A stretch of 64,000 nt of DNA, taken from the NCBI RefSeq assembly GCF_001571225.1, contig NZ_BCTJ01000002.1:62001-126000 (forward strand), written 5' to 3'. The notes beneath the pieces are model-generated. The model saw nothing but the letters and a program-made list of their open reading frames with translations, made no database searches and had not been told where the DNA came from. The DNA comes from Hydrogenophaga palleronii NBRC 102513. Its GTDB lineage: Bacteria; Pseudomonadota; Gammaproteobacteria; Burkholderiales; Burkholderiaceae_C. Position numbers and translations under genes: made by a program. Shown piece after piece: positions 44,295 through 52,393 of the stretch (its first letter is position 1; each line of letters begins with the position of its first letter).

Positions 44295-45707
44295 ATGAAG
44301 CGCTATGAGGCCCTGGCCGAAGACATGACGGAGTCGATCCGCACCGGCGTTCTGCGGCCCGGCGACCGCCTGCCCTCGGTGCGCCACACCAGCGCCAGCC
44401 GCGGCGTCAGCCCCTCGACCGTGTTCCAGGCTTACTACCTGCTCGAAGCGCGTGGCCTGATCCGGGCGCGCGAGCGCTCGGGTTACTACGTGTCGGCGGG
44501 TGTGCGCCGCGTGCCGCCCGAGCCCGAGCTGGCATCACAACCGGCCGACGACTCCGCCGCGGTTGACGTCAGCGAGCGGGTGTTCGACGTGCTCGAAGCG
44601 AGCATGTCGCGCGACGTGGTGCCCTTTGGCTCTGCGTTTCCGAGCCCCTTGCTGTTTCCGATGGCGCGCCTGGGCCAGGTGATGGCATCGAGCGTGCAGA
44701 CGCTGGACCCGTGGACCACGGTGGACGACCTCACGCCCGGCAATGCGGCGTTGCGCCGGCAGATTGCGTTGCGTTACCTGGCCTACGGCGTGCATGTGCA
44801 CACCGACGAGATCGTCATCACCAACGGCGCGCTGGAAGCGCTGAACCTGTGCCTGGCCGCCGTTACCCGCCAGGGCGACTCGGTGATCGTCGAATCGCCC
44901 ACCTTCTACGGCGCACTGCAGGCGCTCGAGCGCATGGGGCTGAAGGTGATCGAGGTGCCGACGCATCCGCGCGAAGGCATCGACCTGGCTGCGCTGGAGC
45001 GCGCCATCGTGCGCCACCAACCCAAGGCCTGCTGGCTCATGGCGAACTTCCAGAACCCGCTGGGCAGCCTGATGCCCGAGGACAAGAAGCAGGCGCTGGT
45101 TGCATTGCTCACGCAACACGACATTGCGCTGATCGAAGACGACGTCTACGGCGAGCTCTACTTTGGCGCCAAGCGCCCGCTGCCCGCCAAGGCCTTCGAC
45201 ACGCAGGGCCTGGTGATGCACTGCGGGTCGTTCTCCAAATGCCTGGCGCCGGGTTACCGCATCGGCTGGGCCGCACCGGGCCGCTACGCCAAGGCCGTGG
45301 CGCGGCAAAAGCTCACCACCACGCTGAGCGCATCGGCACCCGCGCAACTGGCACTGGCCACCTACCTGGAGCGCGGCGGCTTCGACAAGCACCTGCGCAA
45401 ACTGCGCCAGACGCTGGCCACGCAACAGTCCACGTTTACCGAGGCCGTGGGCCACTACTTTCCGAAGGGCACACGCGCCACGCGCCCCACCGGCGGCTAC
45501 TTCCTGTGGGTGGAGATGCCCGAACACGTGAACGCGCTGGAGATCCACCGCCGCGCCCTGTCACTGGGCATCAGCGTCGCACCCGGCCCCATCTTCTCGG
45601 CCAAACACTCGTACACGCATTGCCTGCGCCTGAACTACGGCCATGCCTGGGATGCGCGCAGCGAGCAGGCGCTCGCCACGCTGGGCAAGCTGGTGGCGGA
45701 GAGTTAG
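44295..45707 (+). CDS. MocR-type regulator (GntR domain fused to aminotransferase)
   Basis: The 470-residue protein has an N-terminal GntR winged helix (about 1-70, GVLRPGDRLPSVRHTSASRG). A fold-type-I aminotransferase domain follows (about 110-465). The PLP lysine is in GSFSKCLAPGYRIGW, the substrate-binding Asn in MANFQNPLGSLM, and the PLP Asp in EDDVYGELYF. Such regulators sense PLP or an amino compound. It is divergent from the cbb3-type operon by 258 bp and may control it, or only itself; no other target is adjacent. ATG is preceded by GAGGGG. Confidence 0.92.
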   Translation: MKRYEALAEDMTESIRTGVLRPGDRLPSVRHTSASRGVSPSTVFQAYYLLEARGLIRARERSGYYVSAGVRRVPPEPELASQPADDSAAVDVSERVFDVLEASMSRDVVPFGSAFPSPLLFPMARLGQVMASSVQTLDPWTTVDDLTPGNAALRRQIALRYLAYGVHVHTDEIVITNGALEALNLCLAAVTRQGDSVIVESPTFYGALQALERMGLKVIEVPTHPREGIDLAALERAIVRHQPKACWLMANFQNPLGSLMPEDKKQALVALLTQHDIALIEDDVYGELYFGAKRPLPAKAFDTQGLVMHCGSFSKCLAPGYRIGWAAPGRYAKAVARQKLTTTLSASAPAQLALATYLERGGFDKHLRKLRQTLATQQSTFTEAVGHYFPKGTRATRPTGGYFLWVEMPEHVNALEIHRRALSLGISVAPGPIFSAKHSYTHCLRLNYGHAWDARSEQALATLGKLVAES

Positions 45708-45778
45708 CGTGATGCCGTGCTTCAATCGATAGGCCTCATCGCTCTCTGTCCGGCCACCCCAGCGCTGTCGGCAACAGA

Positions 45779-45805
45779 GGACTGCTCCTGGTCCGGGAGC
45801 AGTCC
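45779..45805 (+). terminator. Stable stem-loop after the MocR gene
   Basis: GGACTGCTCC (45779-45788) and GGAGCAGTCC (45796-45805) form a perfect 10-bp stem with a 7-nt loop. It lies 72 bp after the MocR stop and before the operator of the next operon. There is no T-run, so it may end transcription imperfectly or act as another structured site. Confidence 0.45.
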
Positions 45806-45853
45806 AGTGCAGGTAGCACCCGATGGCGCGTACTTGGATTCGCATACGGATCA

Positions 45854-45883
45854 AATAATAATCCGACAGGTCGGTGTATTATT
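45854..45883. promoter_or_regulatory. Palindromic operator with TATTAT -10 box, copy 1
   Basis: A 30-bp palindrome (14-bp arms with two mismatches) is centred at 45868/45869. Its core ATA-N2-CCGAC-AG-GTCGG-N2-TAT (45858-45879) matches the operator in front of the dioxygenase operon. The right end contains TATTAT (45877-45882), a good -10 box; no clear -35 is seen. It lies about 30 bp before the quinone reductase ATG. A TetR- or MarR-type repressor outside this window is the likely binder. Confidence 0.6.
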
Positions 45884-45913
45884 TGCGCCGTCGATTGTTT
45901 TAAAAACCTTGCA

Positions 45914-46666
45914 ATGAACGTCTTGATCGTCTACGCGCATCCGGAGCCGCGTTCCTTCGGCAGAGCGCTGCTCGAGCGCTCCGTCCAGACCTTGCAGTCG
46001 TGTGGCCACCAGGTGGTTGTGTCCGATCTGTATGAGATGGACTTCCAACCCGTGGCGACGGGGGGTGACTTTACCGAGCGCCGTTTCCCCGACGCACTGC
46101 AGTACGACCGTGAGCAGAAGCAGTCTTCGCAGCGCCACACCTTTGTGCAGGACATCCAGACTGAAATTGACAAGCTGCAGGCATGCGATCTGCTGATCCT
46201 TCAGTTTCCGCTGTGGTGGTTTTCGGTGCCCTCCATCATGAAGGGCTGGATCGACCGGGTGTTTGTCAATGGCACGGTCTACGGCGCCGGTGGCATGCGA
46301 TTCGACAATGGGGGGCTCAAGGGGCGCAAGGCGATGCTGGCATTCACCACGGGATGCTTCCCAGAGATGATGGCGCCCGATGGCTTGCTCGGCCAGCGCG
46401 ACGTCATCCTGTGGCACCTGCAGCACGGCACCTTCGGCTACGCCGGACTGGAGGTTTTGCAGCCTTTTGTGGGCTTCTCCATTCAATTCATCGATGACGC
46501 CCAGCGGCATGCGCAGCTGGATGCGTACGAAGCGCGGCTGCGCGGTATTGAGCACGAGCCGGTGATGCCCTCTCATCCTCTGGCCGACTTCGGTCCCGAC
46601 TGGCGGCTCAAGCCCGACGTGGAGCCGCGCACCGCTGGCCACCGTCGAAACTCGACGAAGGCTTGA
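45914..46666 (+). CDS. NAD(P)H:quinone oxidoreductase, flavodoxin-like (NQO/MdaB type)
   Basis: The 250-residue FMN/FAD flavoprotein of the NQO1/KefF family starts MNVLIVYAHPEPRSFGRALL, the typical phosphate-binding loop. It has LLILQFPLWWFSVPSIMKGW for flavin and quinone contact and GRKAMLAFTTGC. It would reduce quinones by two electrons, useful for detoxifying quinones formed from catechols. It is followed after 3 bp by the tesB gene. The operator shared with the dioxygenase operon suggests it belongs to the same catabolic regulon. Confidence 0.9.
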   Translation: MNVLIVYAHPEPRSFGRALLERSVQTLQSCGHQVVVSDLYEMDFQPVATGGDFTERRFPDALQYDREQKQSSQRHTFVQDIQTEIDKLQACDLLILQFPLWWFSVPSIMKGWIDRVFVNGTVYGAGGMRFDNGGLKGRKAMLAFTTGCFPEMMAPDGLLGQRDVILWHLQHGTFGYAGLEVLQPFVGFSIQFIDDAQRHAQLDAYEARLRGIEHEPVMPSHPLADFGPDWRLKPDVEPRTAGHRRNSTKA

Positions 46667-46669
46667 CGC

Positions 46670-47551
46670 ATGCACCGCTCCGGTTGGAACGAACTGGATA
46701 TCGAAGCCTTGCTGACACTGGGGGCGACCGGCCCCGGGCGCTGGCGCAGTCGGCATGGCGACGCCAATCTCAATGGCCGTTCGTACGGCGGCCAGCTGCT
46801 GGGTCAGGCCATGATGGCCGCGTTGCTGGAGGCCCCCGAAGGCCGCGACGCAACCATGATGCAGTTTCTCTTTCTGAAGGGGGCGATGCCCGATGAGCCG
46901 GTGGATTTCAATGTCACTCCGCTGCAGGACGGCAAGCGGTTCAGCTCGCGCAATGTGCGAGGCACCCAAGGCAACGGACGCACCGTGCTGGATGCGCAGG
47001 TGACCTGCGCTCCTCCACTGGACGCGCCCACCCATGCCAGCCCCACCAGTGCACCCCGGGGGGAGCGGCCCGAAGACCTGCCCGGGTTCGACGAAGTCGA
47101 TCGGGCCAGCATCGGGGACATCACGCGGCTGGGTGGGTACTCGCAGGATCGCAAACCGGGCGTCGAGTTCCGGATCCCGAACGCGTCCCAGCAGCTGGCT
47201 GAGGCGCAGATGAACGGGTGCTTCCGCTTCTGGATGCGCACCAGCCAGAGCCTGCCGGACGATCCTCGCCTTCATGCAGCGGCGTTTGCCTACCTGTCGG
47301 ATTGGTGGCTCAATTTCAGTGCGCTCGGGCTGCACCTGCGCGACTTGAACGGGCGCAAGCTCTACATCTCAAGCCTGAACCACGCACTGTGGCTGCATCG
47401 CCCGGTGCGTGCCGACCAGTGGCTGCACGTGGAGGCCATCAGCCCGTGCGCGCAGGCGGGGCGTGGCTTGTCGATCGGTTCGGTGCACGACCTGCAGGGC
47501 CGCCACCTGGCCACGATGACGCAAGAGTGCCTCATGGCCTACACGGACTAG
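46670..47551 (+). CDS. tesB: Acyl-CoA thioesterase II (TesB-like)
   Basis: The 293-residue double-hotdog thioesterase has the TesB features NGRSYGGQLLGQAMMAALLE (N-terminal hotdog) and SLNHALWLHRPVRADQWL (C-terminal hotdog). The final Asp-Gln/Thr set is represented by GSVHDLQGRHLATMTQE. It hydrolyses acyl-CoA to free acid and CoA, perhaps a safety valve for CoA esters made by the neighbouring pathway. Its coupling to the quinone reductase gene (3 bp) and shared operator with the dioxygenase operon support that role. Confidence 0.92.
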   Translation: MHRSGWNELDIEALLTLGATGPGRWRSRHGDANLNGRSYGGQLLGQAMMAALLEAPEGRDATMMQFLFLKGAMPDEPVDFNVTPLQDGKRFSSRNVRGTQGNGRTVLDAQVTCAPPLDAPTHASPTSAPRGERPEDLPGFDEVDRASIGDITRLGGYSQDRKPGVEFRIPNASQQLAEAQMNGCFRFWMRTSQSLPDDPRLHAAAFAYLSDWWLNFSALGLHLRDLNGRKLYISSLNHALWLHRPVRADQWLHVEAISPCAQAGRGLSIGSVHDLQGRHLATMTQECLMAYTD

Positions 47552-47565
47552 GCGCAGCCTGCCGC

Positions 47566-47886
47566 TCAGACCTGTTCGGCCGGCAGGTGCACCACGATCC
47601 CGTCCAGCTCCGGGCTCATGCGCAACTGACAGCACAGCCGGCTGGTGTCGCGAGGCTCCGGCACGCCTTCGAGCATGAAAGCCTCGGTCTCTGAGATGGC
47701 CGGCAGCCGGGGCGCCCAGGCCGTGTCAATGTAGCCGTGGCAGGTGGCGCAGCTGCACGAGCCGCCGCAGTCGCCCAGGATGCCGGTGACACCGTTGTCT
47801 ACCGCGATCTGCATCAGGCTGCGCTTGTTGGGCGCGTCGATGCGGTGAGGGGTGCCGTCGTGGTCGATAAAGGTGACGATGGGCAT
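47566..47886 (-). CDS. [2Fe-2S] ferredoxin
   Basis: This 106-residue adrenodoxin/putidaredoxin-type ferredoxin starts MPIVTFIDHDGTPHRIDAPN. Cluster cysteines are C40, C46 and C49 (GDCGGSCSCATCH) and C85/C86 (RLCCQL). It probably carries electrons to the Rieske dioxygenase whose genes begin 138 bp away on the other strand; the two share a control region. No matching ferredoxin reductase gene is in this part of the window. Confidence 0.92.
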   Translation of the reverse strand: MPIVTFIDHDGTPHRIDAPNKRSLMQIAVDNGVTGILGDCGGSCSCATCHGYIDTAWAPRLPAISETEAFMLEGVPEPRDTSRLCCQLRMSPELDGIVVHLPAEQV

Positions 47887-47926
47887 GGGCGGAAATTCCT
47901 TTGGAAGTGGATCGGTGATCGATGTC

Positions 47927-47974
47927 TTGACATAGACCGTCTCGTCGGACTATTATTTCACCGTCAGAGACGGT
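47927..47974 (+). promoter_or_regulatory. Strong promoter with palindromic operator, copy 2
   Basis: TTGACA (47927-47932) and TATTAT (47951-47956) at 18-bp spacing form a near-consensus sigma70 promoter for the dioxygenase operon. The spacer holds ATA-N2-CCGTC-TC-GTCGG-N2-TAT (47932-47953), the same operator as at 45858-45879. A further inverted repeat, ACCGTCTC (47936-47943) and GAGACGGT (47967-47974), overlaps it. A repressor here would block polymerase directly. Confidence 0.7.
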
Positions 47975-48024
47975 AAACAACCCTCACCTGCCTGGCGGCA
48001 GGGGAACACAGGGCCCCCCAGTGC

Positions 48025-49347
48025 ATGCCCCTGACACCACGGAGATACACCTTGAGCAATTGCACCCATGTGATTCCCATCGCACCGGTGGCCGCGGGCA
48101 GTGCGGCCCCGCGTTGGGACGATCTCGTCCGCGACAACCACGTGCATGGGTCTCTTTACACCGACCCCGCGATCTACCAGGCCGAGCTGAAAAAGATCTG
48201 GTACCGCACCTGGGTGTACGTGGGGCACGAAAGTGAGGTGCCCAACGCCAACGACTTCGTGATGAAGTCGATCGGCCCCGAGCCGATCCTCATGACTCGC
48301 GACAAGTCCGGCAAGATCAACCTGCTGCACAACCGCTGCCCGCACCGCGGCAACCGCGTCTGCATGACGGAGAAGGGCAACGCCCGCTCCTTCACCTGCC
48401 CCTATCACGGCTGGACGTTCGGCAATGACGGCGCCCTGCGCGGCTATCCGTTTCCGTCCGGTTACGAAGGCGCCGACCGCTCCGAGTTGGGCCTCGGCAA
48501 GGTGGCGCGCGTGGCCTCGCACCGCGGCTTCGTGTTCGGCTCGTTCGCGGAAGAGGGCGAGTCGCTGCTGGAGCACCTCGGGGCCGCGGCCGCCGCCATC
48601 GATGCCTTGTGCCAGAACTCGCCCGAGGGCGAGGTCGAGGTGACCGCGGGTTACCTCAAGCACAAGGTCAAGGCGAACTGGAAGTTCCTGGTCGAGAACG
48701 AGACCGACGGCTACCACCCGTCCTTCGTGCACGCCTCCATCTTCGAAGTGGCACAAAGCGGCATCGGCACGCTGTACGACAGCGATTCCTCCGCCGTCTC
48801 GCGCGACTTCGGCAAAGGTCACACTGAAAACGACCTGCGGCCCGAGTTCCGCAAGCGCGGTGTGCCGCTGAGCTGGTTCGGCACCACCGCAGAGAAGCTG
48901 CCCGCGTACGTGGCGCAGATGGAGGCCGCCTACGGTCCCGACAAGGCGCGCGAAATCATGATCGACGGCACGCCGCACATCATGATTTTTCCCAACCTGT
49001 TCATTGCCGAGATCCAACTCTTTGTGCTGCAACCGCTCTCGGTGGACCACACCGTGCAGCACGTCACGGCCATCCAGTTCAAGGGTGCGTCCGATATCAA
49101 CCGCCGCCTGCGCCAGCAGACCATGGGATCGGTCGGGCCGGCGGGGTTCCTGCTCGCCGACGACGCCGCCATGTACGAGCGCACCCAGCTGGGTGTGCAG
49201 GCCAGCAACCCTGAATGGCTGTACCTCGGGCGCGGCAAGCACCGCGAACGCCTCGACGAGAACGGCTACCGCATTGGCGATGCTACCGACGAAACCCCGT
49301 CACGTGGCATCTGGCGCCATTACAAGTCCCTGATGGAGGCCGCATGA
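48025..49347 (+). CDS. Ring-hydroxylating dioxygenase, alpha subunit
   Basis: The 440-residue catalytic subunit has a Rieske domain with C105-x-H107 and C125-x2-H128 (NRCPHRGNR, TCPYHGW). A mononuclear iron site lies in NETDGYHPSFVH (two His, bridging Asp). It would add O2 across an aromatic ring to give a cis-dihydrodiol. A TTG at 48052, nine codons in, has a GGAG in front of it and may be the real start; the ATG at 48025 lacks a ribosome site. The beta subunit gene overlaps by ATGA. Substrate unknown; the CoA-pathway genes behind it suggest an aryl-carboxylate or aryl-acyl-CoA. Confidence 0.93.
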   Translation: MPLTPRRYTLSNCTHVIPIAPVAAGSAAPRWDDLVRDNHVHGSLYTDPAIYQAELKKIWYRTWVYVGHESEVPNANDFVMKSIGPEPILMTRDKSGKINLLHNRCPHRGNRVCMTEKGNARSFTCPYHGWTFGNDGALRGYPFPSGYEGADRSELGLGKVARVASHRGFVFGSFAEEGESLLEHLGAAAAAIDALCQNSPEGEVEVTAGYLKHKVKANWKFLVENETDGYHPSFVHASIFEVAQSGIGTLYDSDSSAVSRDFGKGHTENDLRPEFRKRGVPLSWFGTTAEKLPAYVAQMEAAYGPDKAREIMIDGTPHIMIFPNLFIAEIQLFVLQPLSVDHTVQHVTAIQFKGASDINRRLRQQTMGSVGPAGFLLADDAAMYERTQLGVQASNPEWLYLGRGKHRERLDENGYRIGDATDETPSRGIWRHYKSLMEAA

Positions 49348-49838
49348 GCTCTTTGGCACAGGATGCCCGCTTACTGCTGGACGAGGTCATGCAGTTCATC
49401 TACCGCGAGGCACGCTACCAGGACGACCATGCGTACGACGAATGGGAGGCGCTCTGGACGGATGACGGCGTCTACTGGATTCCGGCAAACGGCGAAGGCG
49501 GCGACCCAGAAAAGGAAATGTCGATCATCTACGACAACCGCTCGCGCATTTCCATGCGGATCCGGCAGTTTCACACCGGCAAGCGTTTCAGCCAGACACC
49601 GCAGTCGCGCCTGCGTCGCGTCGTCTCCAACGTCGAGATCCTCAAGCACGAGGGAAGTGAGATGCTGGTCACATCCAACGCCATGGTGTTCGAGTCGTCC
49701 GTGCGGGGTGATGTCGTCTGGGCATCTCGAAACGAGTACATCCTGCGCCGCGAGGGCGAGTCGCTGCGCATGGCCCGCAAGAAGGTGGTGCTCGTGAACA
49801 ACGAAACCGCGCTGTATTCGATGGCCTTCCTGATCTAG
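49344..49838 (+). CDS. Ring-hydroxylating dioxygenase, beta subunit
   Basis: The 164-residue small subunit has the cystatin/SnoaL-like fold of ring-hydroxylating dioxygenase beta chains. It opens with VMQFIYREARYQDDHAYDEW, has WTDDGVYWIPANG, and ends in RKKVVLVNNETALYSMAFLI. It has no metal site and supports the alpha3beta3 structure. It is ATGA-coupled to the alpha gene. Its presence marks this as a true dihydroxylating enzyme, unlike the alpha-only O-demethylase at 26.6 kb. Confidence 0.93.
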   Translation: MSSLAQDARLLLDEVMQFIYREARYQDDHAYDEWEALWTDDGVYWIPANGEGGDPEKEMSIIYDNRSRISMRIRQFHTGKRFSQTPQSRLRRVVSNVEILKHEGSEMLVTSNAMVFESSVRGDVVWASRNEYILRREGESLRMARKKVVLVNNETALYSMAFLI

Positions 49839-49869
49839 CCCGCAGACCGGCCCCTCAGGAGACAAATGC

Positions 49870-50715
49870 ATGGCTGACCAACATACCGACAACAAGAACG
49901 CCCCGCCACCAGAGATGCTGATCGAGGCAGGTCCGGCGTTGCTGTCGCTGCACGCCGACGGTGTGGCCCACGTACGCTTGAACCGACCCGATGCAGCCAA
50001 CGGGCTGGACATGGACATGCTCAAAGGCCTGCACGAGGTGATGGTCCGGATGCATGGCGATGGCCGCGTGCGCGCGGTGCTGATCACTGGCGAGGGACGG
50101 AACTTCTGTGCTGGCGGTGACGTGCACACGTTTCTGTCCAAGGGTGAAGCCTTGCCGGACTACATCCGAACGGCCACCTCTTACCTGCAGATCGTGGCGT
50201 CCATGATGATGCGGCTCGACGCGCCTGTGGTGAGTGCGGTGCATGGGTTCGCCGCCGGCGGTGGTGGCATGGGCCTGGTGTGTTCATCAGACTTTGTGGT
50301 TGCAGGCACGTCCGCGAAGTTTCTGGCCGGCGCCACGCGCGTGGCGATGGTGCCGGATGCCGGCGTGTCGGTCACGCTCACCCACTTGGTGGGGCTGCGA
50401 AAAGCGACGGAAATCCTGATGCTCAACCCGGTGATCAGCGCCGGAGAAGCGTTGGACATGGGACTCATCACCCGGGTGGTGGCGGACGATCAGCTGCTGG
50501 AACAAGCCTTTTCGCTGGCCCGCCAGCTGGCCAGGGGCGCACCGGCGGCACTGGCCGGCACCAAGCGCCTGCTCTGGAACGGCCTCGGGTCCAGCGTGGA
50601 CGCGTGCATGCCCGAAGAGAACCGCATGCAAGCCCAACTCTCCGGTATGGCCGATGCGCGCGAAGGTCTGTCTGCGGTGATCGAGAAGCGCACACCCAAC
50701 TTCAAGGGGCGCTGA
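49870..50715 (+). CDS. Enoyl-CoA hydratase/isomerase family protein, PaaG-like
   Basis: This 281-residue crotonase-fold protein keeps the two oxyanion-hole loops (GEGRNFCAGGDV and HGFAAGGGGMGLV). The two hydratase glutamates are absent (positions read GGMG and GATRV), while the Asp of PaaG-type isomerases is present in MVPDAGVSVTL. So it probably isomerises double bonds or hydrolyses a C-C bond rather than hydrating. AGGAG stands 8 nt before the ATG. It follows the dioxygenase beta gene by 31 bp in the same operon. Confidence 0.88.
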   Translation: MADQHTDNKNAPPPEMLIEAGPALLSLHADGVAHVRLNRPDAANGLDMDMLKGLHEVMVRMHGDGRVRAVLITGEGRNFCAGGDVHTFLSKGEALPDYIRTATSYLQIVASMMMRLDAPVVSAVHGFAAGGGGMGLVCSSDFVVAGTSAKFLAGATRVAMVPDAGVSVTLTHLVGLRKATEILMLNPVISAGEALDMGLITRVVADDQLLEQAFSLARQLARGAPAALAGTKRLLWNGLGSSVDACMPEENRMQAQLSGMADAREGLSAVIEKRTPNFKGR

Positions 50716-50717
50716 GC

Positions 50718-51464
50718 ATGGACAACTCTCCCACATCCCTGGCGGAGCGCAAGGCTTTCGTCACCGGTGGCGCCAAGGGCATCGGCGCGGCGATCGCTCG
50801 CCGCCTGGCCTCCGATGGTGCGCAGGTCACCATTGCCGATCTGGACATGGATGCTGCCCAGGCGCTGGCGCAAGAAATCGGTGCGCGTGCCGTGAAGCTC
50901 GATGTGGCCGACCTCCCGCAGGTGGCCATCACCATTGCAGACCTCGGACCCTTCGACATCCTGGTGAACAACGCCGGCGTGGACCAGCATGCGTTCTTCA
51001 CCCGCACCACACCGGAAGAATGGCGCCGCCTGATTGCCATCAACCTGGAGTCGGTCTTCGCCACCACGCACGCGGCCCTGCCGACCATGCAGTCCAAAGG
51101 ATTTGGTCGCGTCATCAACATTGCCTCCGAGGCCGGTCGCCTGGGATCGCGCGGTGGCGCGGTGTACGCCGCCGCCAAAGGCGGCGTGATCGCTTTCACC
51201 CGATCCATCGCACGCGAAAACGGCCTCAAGGGCATCACGGCCAACGTGATCGCACCTGGCCCGATCGACACCCCCTTGCTGCGGCAGGCGCTGGAGCACG
51301 GTGGCGACAAGCTGCTGCAAGGCATGACCGGCGCCACGTTGGCCGGCCGGCTGGGTACTCCAGAAGAAGTGGCAGCCGCAGTGGCCTTTCTGGCGTCAGA
51401 TGAAGCTGGTTTCATCACCGGCGAAGTGCTGGGCGTGTCTGGCGGCATGGGGTGTGGCGCATGA
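50718..51464 (+). CDS. Short-chain dehydrogenase/reductase (FabG-like)
   Basis: The 248-residue classical SDR has TGGAKGIGAAIARRLA (cofactor), LVNNAGVDQ, and the catalytic IASEAGR plus YAAAKGG. PGPIDTPLL and the C-terminal GEVLGVSGGMG follow. An Asp after strand beta-2 (TIADLDMDA) indicates NAD preference. It could oxidise the cis-dihydrodiol from the dioxygenase or a beta-hydroxyacyl-CoA. It starts 2 bp after the previous stop and is ATGA-coupled to the hydrolase gene. Confidence 0.92.
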   Translation: MDNSPTSLAERKAFVTGGAKGIGAAIARRLASDGAQVTIADLDMDAAQALAQEIGARAVKLDVADLPQVAITIADLGPFDILVNNAGVDQHAFFTRTTPEEWRRLIAINLESVFATTHAALPTMQSKGFGRVINIASEAGRLGSRGGAVYAAAKGGVIAFTRSIARENGLKGITANVIAPGPIDTPLLRQALEHGGDKLLQGMTGATLAGRLGTPEEVAAAVAFLASDEAGFITGEVLGVSGGMGCGA

Positions 51465-52357
51465 GCACGCGCGTGGATGGCGTGATCGAACGCGTGCGCA
51501 AGGTCTATGGCAGCTGGACGCGCGACACCACCGTGGCGCAGATGCGCCAGGATTGGGACACGCTGTTCGGCAGCGTGCCCGTCAATGCAAGCCTGGAAGA
51601 CGTGGATGCCGGCGGCGTTCGCGCGCAATGGGTCAGCGCGCCGAACGTGGATACCGCACGTGTGCTGCTTTACTTTCATGGCGGCGGCTTTCAGGTCGGC
51701 TCGCTGGTCTCGCACCGCGAGCTGATGGCCTGTCTTTCGGCCGCCGCCAACTGCCGTGTGCTCGGCGTGGACTACCGGCTAGCGCCCGAGCACCGCTACC
51801 CCGCGGCGCTGGACGATGCCGCGGCGGCCTGGCAATGGCTCATCGACCAGGGCCATGCGTCGCGTCACATCGCCCTTGCAGGCGACTCCGCCGGGGGCGG
51901 CCTGGCGCTGAGCCTGCTGCTGCGCTTGCGCGATGCCGGCAAAGCCTTGCCGGCCGCCGCCGTGCTGATGTCGGCCTGGACCGATCTCACGGCTTCGGGG
52001 GCGAGCTACGGCACGCGCGCCGACAGTGACCCCATTCACCAACGCCCAATGATCGTGGCCATGGCCCGCAACTACCTGGGCAAGGGCGGCGATGCGGCAG
52101 ACCCGCTGGTCTCGCCGCTGTTCGCTGATCTGAAAGGCCTGCCGCCGTTGCTGGCGCAGGTCGGCGACCGCGAAACCGTGCTCGACGACTCGCGCGACTT
52201 TGTGGCGCGGGCGCGGGAAGCAGGTGTGGACGCCACCCTGCAGGTGTGGGACCACATGATCCACGTCTTCCAGCAATTCCCGGCCGAGCTGCCCGAAGCA
52301 CGCACGGCCATCGACGACATCGGCCGCTTCCTGCGGCGCCACTTCGCCGCCACCTGA
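51461..52357 (+). CDS. Alpha/beta hydrolase, hormone-sensitive-lipase family
   Basis: The 298-residue esterase has the HSL oxyanion motif YFHGGGFQVGS, nucleophile LAGDSAGGGLAL, acid in VGDRETVLDD and His in DHMIHVF. These enzymes cleave carboxylic esters, lactones or CoA-adjacent ester bonds, with acyl chains usually short. It may open a lactone or hydrolyse an ester substrate in the pathway. It overlaps the SDR gene by ATGA; a 36-bp gap leads to the next gene. Confidence 0.92.
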   Translation: MSTRVDGVIERVRKVYGSWTRDTTVAQMRQDWDTLFGSVPVNASLEDVDAGGVRAQWVSAPNVDTARVLLYFHGGGFQVGSLVSHRELMACLSAAANCRVLGVDYRLAPEHRYPAALDDAAAAWQWLIDQGHASRHIALAGDSAGGGLALSLLLRLRDAGKALPAAAVLMSAWTDLTASGASYGTRADSDPIHQRPMIVAMARNYLGKGGDAADPLVSPLFADLKGLPPLLAQVGDRETVLDDSRDFVARAREAGVDATLQVWDHMIHVFQQFPAELPEARTAIDDIGRFLRRHFAAT

Positions 52358-52393
52358 CGGGCACGCGCCCCACACCACTGGAGCAAGAGACTC

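Noticed and set aside
47932..47974. An attachment site or transposon end from the nested inverted repeats before the dioxygenase operon
   Set aside because: The repeats sit exactly on the -35/-10 spacer and match the operator at 45858-45879. There is no integrase or transposase nearby, so a repressor operator explains them better.
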